DNA of 6,909 nt from an uncultured Pseudomonadota bacterium. GTDB taxonomy: Bacteria; Myxococcota_A; UBA796; UBA9615. The notes under the pieces are model-generated. The model ran no database searches. It saw nothing but the letters and a program-made list of their open reading frames with translations, and was not told where the DNA came from. Positions 1 through 5,059 of this stretch are shown one piece after another. A program made the position numbers and the translations under genes. The DNA is taken from NCBI GenBank assembly GCA_937907595.1, contig CALCXL010000234.1, positions 1-6,909 of the forward strand. The letters are read 5' to 3'. Every line of letters begins with the position of its first letter. The first letter of the stretch is position 1.

Positions 1-1014
1 GTCTACGCTGCCGCGGCCGCCAACCTGCAGCGCTGGATCGACGAGGTCCCCTACGAGGCCAGCCAGGGCCCGGCGCTGTTCGTGTACCGCCTGACCCAGG
101 ACGGCCGCAGCCAGACCGGGGTGCTGGGCGGCTGCAGCGTGGACGAGTACGACGACGGCCTCATCGCCATCCACGAGCGCACCCGGCAGGCGAAGGAGGA
201 CGATCGCACCCGGCACGTCGTCACCATGCGCTGCCAGGCGGAGCCGATCTTCCTGGCGTACCGCGCGCGCCCCGAGATCGACGCCGCGGTCCAGGGGATC
301 ACCCAGGGCGACGCACTCTTCGACTTCGTGGCCGTCGACGGCGTCCGCCATGAGGTCTGGGCGGTGCCCGACGCCGACGCCCTCTCCGCCGCCTTCGAGG
401 CGGTGCCGATGCTGTACGTCGCCGACGGACACCACCGCGCCAAGTCGGCGTCGCGGGCCCGCGCTGAGCTCGGATCGAGCCGGGACGACGGCGCCCCCTG
501 CCACCGCGTGATGTCCGTGGTCTTCCCCGACTCCGAGCTGACCATCCTCCCCTACAACCGCGTGGTCACCGACCTGGGCGGGCGCACGGTGGAGCAGGCC
601 CTGGCGGCCATCGGTGAGCGCTTCCCGCTGCAGCCGGTGGACTCGGCGACGCCCGCCCAGCACCACGACGTCTGCGTCTACGGCGGCGGGCGCTGGTACG
701 GCCTGCGCATGGACCCGCAGGGCGGGGGCGTGGTCGATCAGCTCGACTGCGCGCTGCTCCAGGACCAGGTGCTGGCGCCCGTCTTCGGCATCGAGGACCC
801 CCGCACCGACGCCCGCATCGACTTCGTGGGCGGCTCCCGGGGCACAGTCGAGCTGGAGCGCCGGGCCGACGCGATCGACGGCGTGGCCTTCTCCATGTTC
901 CCCACCTCCCTCGCCGAGCTCTTCGCCGTAGCCGACGCGGGCGAGATCATGCCGCCGAAGTCCACCTGGTTCGAACCGAAGCTCCGCTCCGGCCTCTTCC
1001 TCCACCGCATCTGA
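1..1014 (+). CDS. DUF1015 family protein, 5'-truncated
   Basis: The reading frame is open from base 1 to the TGA at 1012-1014 and gives 337 visible residues; the true start lies upstream. A GTG at 82 is not a credible start because family-like sequence (an LFVYR motif) runs across it. The protein matches DUF1015 as I know the family. It has QTGVLGGCSVDEY and then IHERT..KEDDR near visible residues 39-70, the ADGHHR motif at visible residues 141-146 (bases 421-438), and a closing MPPKSTWFEPKLRSGLF motif at the C terminus. Family members are usually about 400 residues, so roughly 70-80 N-terminal residues are missing. There is no signal peptide or membrane segment in the visible part, so it is probably cytosolic. 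The biochemical role of the family is not established. It precedes serA by 12 bases and is presumably cotranscribed, which ties it to serine metabolism by context only. Confidence 0.9.
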   Translation, partial: VYAAAAANLQRWIDEVPYEASQGPALFVYRLTQDGRSQTGVLGGCSVDEYDDGLIAIHERTRQAKEDDRTRHVVTMRCQAEPIFLAYRARPEIDAAVQGITQGDALFDFVAVDGVRHEVWAVPDADALSAAFEAVPMLYVADGHHRAKSASRARAELGSSRDDGAPCHRVMSVVFPDSELTILPYNRVVTDLGGRTVEQALAAIGERFPLQPVDSATPAQHHDVCVYGGGRWYGLRMDPQGGGVVDQLDCALLQDQVLAPVFGIEDPRTDARIDFVGGSRGTVELERRADAIDGVAFSMFPTSLAELFAVADAGEIMPPKSTWFEPKLRSGLFLHRI

Positions 1015-1017
1015 TCC

Positions 1018-1029
1018 GGAGTCGCCGTG
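1018..1029 (+). promoter_or_regulatory. ribosome binding site and GTG start of serA
   Basis: GGAG at 1019-1022 lies five bases before the GTG at 1027. The leader GGAGTCGCC-GTG closely resembles the one before the PilT-like gene (GGAGTCCCC-GTG). It supports a GTG start immediately after the DUF1015 stop codon. Confidence 0.6.
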
Positions 1030-2247
1030 CGCGTCCTCATCGCCGACAAGTTGCCCGACCACGCCGTCATCAGCCTGCAGACCGCGGGCATGGAGGTCCG
1101 CCTGCAGCCCTCCGCCAGCGGCGACACGCTGCTGGCCGCCCTGCAGGAGTTCCGTCCGGAGGTGCTGGTGGTCCGCAGCACGGAGGTGGACGCCTCCCAC
1201 CTGGCCGTGGGCAGCCTGGGCCTGGTGGTGCGCGCGGGGGCCGGCGTGAACACCATCGACGTGGCCAGCGCTGCGGCGTCCGGCATCTACGTCGCCAACT
1301 GCCCGGGCAAGAACAGCCTTGCGGTAGCGGAGCTGGCGATCGGCCTGCTCGTCAGCCTGGACCGCCGCATCCCCGACGCGGTGGCCGAGCTCCGCGCCGG
1401 GCGCTGGTGCAAGGGCGAGTACAGCAAGGCGGAGGGCCTGGCCGGCCGGACCCTCGGCGTGCTGGGGGGCGGACGCATCGGCGTCGCGGTGGCTCGGCGC
1501 GCGGTGGCGATGGACATGCGCGTCCTGGTCTGGGACCGGGGTGAGTCGGCCCGCGCGGAGGTCACGGCGGCGGGTGCCACCTACTGGGACGGCACGCTGG
1601 CGGAGCTCCTGCCCCAGTGCGACGCCGTCACCCTGCACCTGCCGGCCACGGCGGAGACCCGCGGCCTGGCCGGGCCCGAGTTCTTCGGCGCGCTGAAGCC
1701 GGGCGCGTTCTTCCTCAACACGTCCCGGGCCGAGCTCGTCGACGAGGCCGCCCTCCTGTCCGCCATCGACGACAAGGGGCTGCGGGCCGCGGTGGACGTC
1801 TTCCGCGGCGAGGGCGAGGGCAAGGCCGGCGACGTCGATTCCGCCCTGCTGCGCTCGCCGTCGGTCATCGCCACGCCGCACATCGGCGCCTCCACGGAGC
1901 AGGCCCAGGACGCGGTCGCCGCCGAGGCCGCCAGGATCGTGAGGGCCTACGCCGACGGGAGCCCGGTCCCCCACGTCGTCAACGTCACCGAGCGCCGCCC
2001 GGCCAGCCACGTGCTCGTCGTGCGGCACCTCAACCGCGTCGGCGTGCTGTCCCACGTCTTCTCGGCCCTCAAGGACGCCCAGATCAACGCCGAGGAGACC
2101 GAGAACATCGTCTTCGACGGCGGCCGCGCCTGCATCGCCCGCGTCGCCATCGACCGCCCCCCGGAGCACGGGGTGCTGGAGCGCATCGCCGCCGGCTGCC
2201 CGGACATCCTGGCCATCAACCTCGCCGCCCTCGGAGCCCGCTCATGA
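1027..2247 (+). CDS. serA: D-3-phosphoglycerate dehydrogenase with C-terminal ACT domain
   Basis: This enzyme oxidises 3-phosphoglycerate to 3-phosphohydroxypyruvate with NAD+, the first step of the phosphorylated serine pathway, in the cytosol. The 406 residues begin with a substrate-binding domain (about 1-95) containing RAGAGVNTIDV (69-79). A Rossmann NAD-binding domain follows, with GxGxxG as G147-G149-G152. Family catalytic residues are visible: Arg234 in NTSRAE, Glu262 by position in DVFRGE, and His285 in TPHIGAST. Residues about 327-400 look like an ACT domain (HLNRVGVLSHVF), which in this family usually mediates serine feedback. The length is near that of the two-domain-plus-ACT class. 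The Pro that commonly follows the catalytic Glu is replaced by Gly263 in a GEGEG stretch. The GTG start has a good ribosome binding site, and the stop overlaps the serC start, indicating translational coupling. Confidence 0.95.
   Translation: MRVLIADKLPDHAVISLQTAGMEVRLQPSASGDTLLAALQEFRPEVLVVRSTEVDASHLAVGSLGLVVRAGAGVNTIDVASAAASGIYVANCPGKNSLAVAELAIGLLVSLDRRIPDAVAELRAGRWCKGEYSKAEGLAGRTLGVLGGGRIGVAVARRAVAMDMRVLVWDRGESARAEVTAAGATYWDGTLAELLPQCDAVTLHLPATAETRGLAGPEFFGALKPGAFFLNTSRAELVDEAALLSAIDDKGLRAAVDVFRGEGEGKAGDVDSALLRSPSVIATPHIGASTEQAQDAVAAEAARIVRAYADGSPVPHVVNVTERRPASHVLVVRHLNRVGVLSHVFSALKDAQINAEETENIVFDGGRACIARVAIDRPPEHGVLERIAAGCPDILAINLAALGARS
2244..2247 (+). promoter_or_regulatory. ATGA stop/start overlap coupling serA to serC
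   Basis: The serA stop TGA (2245-2247) and the serC start ATG (2244-2246) share bases, and a GGAG lies within the serA coding end at 2233-2236. This arrangement is typical of translational coupling between subunits or consecutive pathway enzymes. Confidence 0.85.
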
Positions 2248-3329
2248 CCCACCGCATCCACAACTTCTCCGCCGGCCCCGGCGCCCTCCCCCTGCCGGTG
2301 CTCGAGCGCGCCCAGGCCGATCTCGTCGACTTCGCCGGCAGCGGCATGTCGCTGATGGAGATGAGCCACCGCGGCCCCATCTACGAGGCGGTGCACGCCC
2401 AGGTCACGGCCGACCTGCGCAGCCTCCTGGGGATCCCGGACAACTACCGGGTGCTCTACATGCAGGGCGGGGCGCGCGGGCAGTTCGCCATGGTCCCCAT
2501 GAACCTGCTGGGCGACGGCCTGGCCCAGTACATCGACACGGGCACCTGGGCCTCGGGCGCTCTGGAGGAGGCGGGCAAGATCGGCCGCACCGAGTGCCTG
2601 TGGTCCAGCCGAGACTCTGGCTACCGCAGCGTGCCCCGGCCCGAAGAGGCGGTGGGATCGCCCGACGCCGCCTACCTGCACTTCACCAGCAACAACACGA
2701 TCTACGGCACGCAGTACCACCACCTGCCCGACAGCAAGGGCGCGCCCCTGGTCTGCGACATGTCTTCGGACATCCTCAGCCGGACCGTGGACGTCTCCCG
2801 CTACGCGCTGATCTACGCCGGCGCCCAGAAGAACATGGGGCCCGCGGGGGTCACCGTGGTGATCGTCCGGGACGACCTGCTGGCGCGGTCGGGCGACCAG
2901 CTGCCGGAGACCATGAACTACCGCAAGGTGGCCGCGAAGGACTCCATGCTCAACACGCCCCCCACCTTCGCCATCTACATGGTGGGCCTGGTGGCGGCGT
3001 ACCTGCTGGAGCAGGGCGGGGTGCCGGCGATGAGCGCGATCAACGACCGCAAGGCGGAGTCGATCTACCGCGTGGTCGACGGGTCCGGCGGCTTCTACAC
3101 GGGCCACGCCGTGCCCACGAGCCGCTCGTCCATGAACGTCACGTTCCGCACCCCGTCGAAGGATCTGGATCGGCTGTTCGTGCAGGAGAGCGCGGCGGCG
3201 GGGCTGGACGGGCTCAAGGGCCACCGCTCGGTGGGCGGCCTGCGTGCGTCGATCTACAACGCGGTCCGTGAGGAGTCGGTGCTGGCGCTGGTCGACTTCA
3301 TGGCCGACTTCATGGCGCGCAAGGGCTGA
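2244..3329 (+). CDS. serC: phosphoserine aminotransferase
   Basis: This is a PLP-dependent class V aminotransferase that converts 3-phosphohydroxypyruvate and glutamate to O-phosphoserine, the second step after SerA. The 361 residues match the usual family length. The protein opens with FSAGPGALPLPVL and carries SHRG (His42, Arg43) for the phosphate. GGARGQF (75-81), Trp102, Asp172 in CDMSS and the cofactor lysine Lys196 in GAQKNMGPAG are all present. NTPPTF (237-242) and GHRSVGGLRASIYN (326-339) complete the active site. The ATG at 2244 overlaps the serA stop as ATGA, with GGAG at 2233-2236 seven bases upstream of it, so I chose this start. The frame stays open leftwards into serA, but that extension is an arginine-rich shadow. 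No likely function other than SerC. Confidence 0.97.
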   Translation: MTHRIHNFSAGPGALPLPVLERAQADLVDFAGSGMSLMEMSHRGPIYEAVHAQVTADLRSLLGIPDNYRVLYMQGGARGQFAMVPMNLLGDGLAQYIDTGTWASGALEEAGKIGRTECLWSSRDSGYRSVPRPEEAVGSPDAAYLHFTSNNTIYGTQYHHLPDSKGAPLVCDMSSDILSRTVDVSRYALIYAGAQKNMGPAGVTVVIVRDDLLARSGDQLPETMNYRKVAAKDSMLNTPPTFAIYMVGLVAAYLLEQGGVPAMSAINDRKAESIYRVVDGSGGFYTGHAVPTSRSSMNVTFRTPSKDLDRLFVQESAAAGLDGLKGHRSVGGLRASIYNAVREESVLALVDFMADFMARKG

Positions 3330-3350
3330 CGGAGGGCGGCGGTCGGGCCG

Positions 3351-3980
3351 CTACCAGTCGATGTCCTTGTCGCCGACGTCCTCGTCCTTCTTCTTCTCTT
3401 CGGCCTTCTTCTTCTCTTCGGCCTTCTTCTTCTTGTTCTCGACGAGCTGCTTCTCCGGGTCCGTGTCCATGGAGTAGGGGTCGAACGCGGGGTTCTGGGA
3501 CTTCTCGACCGACTTGAGGTCCGCCTTCTCCTGCGCCGTGGCCTCCATGGGCAGGGCCGCGCCGGTGCAGCGCTCCATGGGGACCTCGAACTCCACGTAC
3601 ATCTGCTCGGACTGGCCCTTGTAGCTGATCTTCTGGCCGCCGCCGGGCTTCCAGACCGTGGCGCGGCTGCCCACCTCACCGGGGCCGAGCTGCTTCTCCA
3701 GCGCCGCCGCCACCTTCTTGTTGTCCGCGGCGTCCTCGAAGAAGCGGAAGCGCATGCTCAGCAGCTTCTCCCCCTCGAAGACCAGGCGGAAGAAGCCGTC
3801 GACCCCCGCGAACCGGCCCGACGCGTCGACCATGTCCTCGCTCAGCTCGTTCACGTCCTCGAAGGCGGCCAGCGCGCCGGCCCGGTCCTGGCACCAGGTC
3901 ACGCCGGCGGGCAGCGCGATGTCCTCGGCCGCAGCGGGGGTGACGATCAGCAGGGCAAACAGCAGGGTCAGCGAGCGCAT
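3351..3980 (-). CDS. secreted protein of unknown function with Lys/Glu-rich C-terminal tail
   Basis: The 209-residue protein begins with a clear Sec signal peptide: Arg2, a hydrophobic core at residues 4-13, and an Ala16-Ala17-Ala18 cleavage site before Glu19-Asp20. No lipobox is present, so the mature protein is probably periplasmic or exported. The mature part (about 19-150) has two cysteines, Cys30 and Cys138, which could form a disulfide. A stretch around residues 60-135 resembles a small alpha/beta domain (FFRLVFEGEKLLSMRFRFFE). The C terminus, about 183-200, is almost only Lys, Glu and Ala, followed by an acidic end, DVGDKDIDW. I do not recognise the family. The ATG is supported by GGAGG (complement of 3985-3989) four bases upstream. 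The gene stands alone: it converges on serC with a 21-base gap and diverges from the lipoprotein gene. Confidence 0.85.
   Translation of the reverse strand: MRSLTLLFALLIVTPAAAEDIALPAGVTWCQDRAGALAAFEDVNELSEDMVDASGRFAGVDGFFRLVFEGEKLLSMRFRFFEDAADNKKVAAALEKQLGPGEVGSRATVWKPGGGQKISYKGQSEQMYVEFEVPMERCTGAALPMEATAQEKADLKSVEKSQNPAFDPYSMDTDPEKQLVENKKKKAEEKKKAEEKKKDEDVGDKDIDW
3386..3433. repeat. 18-base tandem repeat, about 2.7 copies, inside the secreted-protein gene
   Basis: On the + strand the unit CCTTCTTCTTCTCTTCGG occurs exactly at 3386-3403 and 3404-3421, and a third copy begins at 3422 and diverges after 3433. Read on the - strand it encodes the six-residue period of the AEEKKK tail. The unit is an exact multiple of three bases, so a gain or loss of copies would keep the frame. 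The tract is almost pure pyrimidine on the + strand. Confidence 0.9.
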
Positions 3981-3997
3981 GGGACCTCCGAAGGGGC

Positions 3998-4026
3998 AGC
4001 ATGGGGCCCGCCCCAGGGGGGGTCAA
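3998..4026 (-). promoter_or_regulatory. possible sigma70-like promoter for the secreted-protein gene
   Basis: Read on the - strand, TTGACC (complement of 4021-4026) matches five of six bases of the -35 consensus. Seventeen bases on, CATGCT (complement of 3998-4003) is a poor -10, matching three of six. It would place transcription start about 10 bases before the ribosome binding site. The support is weak. Confidence 0.2.
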
Positions 4027-4124
4027 GGCGGAGTCGGGCTGCTGCACGGTGGGATCGGAGCGGGCCGCCGGTCGGGTCAGGAGGCCTCCTGGCAGAGCCC
4101 CGCGAGGATCAGGCCGGGCTCCGG

Positions 4125-4130
4125 TATGAT
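4125..4130 (+). promoter_or_regulatory. possible -10 element of the lipoprotein/PilT operon
   Basis: TATGAT matches five of six bases of the sigma70 -10 consensus and stands out in an otherwise GC-rich spacer. It lies about 38 bases before the proposed CTG start. No convincing -35 hexamer is seen 16-19 bases upstream, so it could be activator-dependent or a chance match. Confidence 0.3.
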
Positions 4131-4158
4131 CCACCTCGCTTGGCTGCCCCCCCTGTCT

Positions 4159-4171
4159 GGAGTCGTCCCTG
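4159..4171 (+). promoter_or_regulatory. ribosome binding site deciding a CTG start
   Basis: GGAG at 4159-4162 is followed after six bases by CTG at 4169. The leader GGAGTCGTCC-CTG shares GGAGTC with the leaders of serA and the PilT-like gene, both of which precede GTG starts at similar spacing. In this frame there is a stop at 4127-4129 and no ATG, GTG or TTG before 4319, so this CTG is the best-supported start. Confidence 0.65.
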
Positions 4172-5044
4172 TCCATCCGCATCTTCCCCCGGGCCCTGCT
4201 GCTCGGCATCGCCTTCCTGGTCCTGCTCAGCGGCTGCGGCATCCGCAAGGACATCCACCAGGCCGCCCTGGATGCCATCGCGGAGGCCCAGGACGCCCTG
4301 ACGGCCTCCGTCGGTGATGTGCAGTCCTGCGCCGACCGCGCGACCGAGCTCGACGGCGTGATCACCGAGTGCCGCAGCCAGCTCGACGCCCTGGCCCTCG
4401 CGCGGGACCGCGTGCTGGCGGACAACCAGACCCTGCGCGCGCAGCTGGACGGCGCCGCCGAGGGGCAGCGGGAGCTGGTTGAGGAGAACGAGGAGATCGC
4501 CACGATGCTGGCCGAGTCCCGCCGCGCCCTCGCCGAGGCCCGGGAGCGGCAGAAGGCCGCTGAAGCGCGGGACGCCATCTACCGCCGCATCAAGGAGGAG
4601 CTTGCGTCGATGATCGACGCCGGAAAGCTGGCGGTTCGCATCGCCCGCGGCCGCCTGGTCATCGACCTCAAGCAGGACATCCTCTTTCCCTCCGGCAGCG
4701 CCAAGCTCAGCCCCCTGGGCGAAGAGACGCTGGCCGATGTCGCCCGCGCCCTCAGCAACTTCCCCGACCGCAGCTTCCAGATCGAGGGCCACACGGACAA
4801 CGTGCCCATCAAGACGCCGCGCTTTCCGTCCAACTGGGACCTGTCGACAGCCCGCGCCGTCTCCGTCGTCGACCTCTTCGTGGCCCGGGGCATGGCGCCG
4901 GCGAACGTGAGCGCCGCGGGCTACGGCGAGCACCAGCCCCGGGCCGACAACGGCTCCCCCGAAGGCCGCGCCCTCAACCGCCGCATCGAGATCGTGATGC
5001 AGCCGGACCTCCAGCTCCTGCCCGACCTCGTCGACCAGCTCTGA
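4169..5044 (+). CDS. OmpA/MotB-type peptidoglycan-binding lipoprotein, probable CTG start
   Basis: From CTG 4169 the product has 291 residues. Residues 1-22 form a lipoprotein signal peptide with Arg4 and Arg8, a hydrophobic core (9-20) and lipobox Leu20-Ser21-Gly22-Cys23. Gly at +2 argues for outer-membrane sorting. Residues about 28-145 are Ala/Glu/Arg-rich and look helical, probably coiled coil. Residues about 163-278 are an OmpA-like domain: DILFPSGSAKL, then GHTDNVPI (207-214), NWDLSTARA (222-230) and a closing NRRIEIV (270-276). Asp210 and Arg229 sit where the family binds diaminopimelate of peptidoglycan. The likely role is anchoring the outer membrane or an envelope machine to the cell wall. 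It lies 12 bases before a PilT-like gene, so a joint role is plausible. A start at GTG 4319 would give a 241-residue protein without a signal peptide, which I think is wrong. Confidence 0.88.
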   Translation: MSIRIFPRALLLGIAFLVLLSGCGIRKDIHQAALDAIAEAQDALTASVGDVQSCADRATELDGVITECRSQLDALALARDRVLADNQTLRAQLDGAAEGQRELVEENEEIATMLAESRRALAEARERQKAAEARDAIYRRIKEELASMIDAGKLAVRIARGRLVIDLKQDILFPSGSAKLSPLGEETLADVARALSNFPDRSFQIEGHTDNVPIKTPRFPSNWDLSTARAVSVVDLFVARGMAPANVSAAGYGEHQPRADNGSPEGRALNRRIEIVMQPDLQLLPDLVDQL

Positions 5045-5046
5045 CC

Positions 5047-5059
5047 GGGAGTCCCCGTG
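5047..5059 (+). promoter_or_regulatory. ribosome binding site and GTG start of the PilT-like gene
   Basis: GGGAG lies five bases before the GTG at 5057, directly after the lipoprotein stop codon (5042-5044). The leader nearly repeats the one before serA. Confidence 0.6.

Larger units (their letters stand above)
3981..4168. other. divergent intergenic spacer
   Basis: This 188-base spacer separates the - strand secreted-protein gene from the + strand lipoprotein gene and must hold promoters for both directions. It includes a GGGGCCCGCCCC palindrome-like run (4003-4014) next to a seven-G run (4016-4022), which could form a local hairpin in the leader of the - strand gene. I see no operator of a known regulator and no RNA gene in it. 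Confidence 0.5.

Noticed and set aside
82..84. GTG as the start of the DUF1015 protein
   Set aside because: The frame is open to base 1, and family-typical sequence runs through this position, so the gene is simply cut by the window edge.
1617..2243. Extension of the serC frame upstream into serA, which would give a 570-residue protein
   Set aside because: The extra part is an arginine- and proline-rich shadow of serA. SerC proteins start at the motif just after ATG 2244, which has its own ribosome binding site.
1947..3224. A 425-codon open frame on the - strand antisense to serC and the end of serA
   Set aside because: It has the same compositional cause. The + strand products carry all expected catalytic motifs, while the antisense product is low-complexity and His/Arg/Val-rich.
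3339..3351. Short GCGG/CCGC hairpin between the convergent serC and secreted-protein genes, as a terminator
   Set aside because: The stem is only four base pairs, overlaps the stop codon of the - strand gene and lacks a T-run on either strand.
3658..4317. A 219-codon + strand frame across the divergent spacer
   Set aside because: It is antisense to the secreted-protein gene and then out of frame with the lipoprotein; the product is Ser/Arg/Pro/Gly-rich with no domain.
4319..4321. GTG as the start of the OmpA-type protein
   Set aside because: It would remove a complete lipoprotein signal peptide and lipobox encoded in frame just upstream, and no clear ribosome binding site precedes it.
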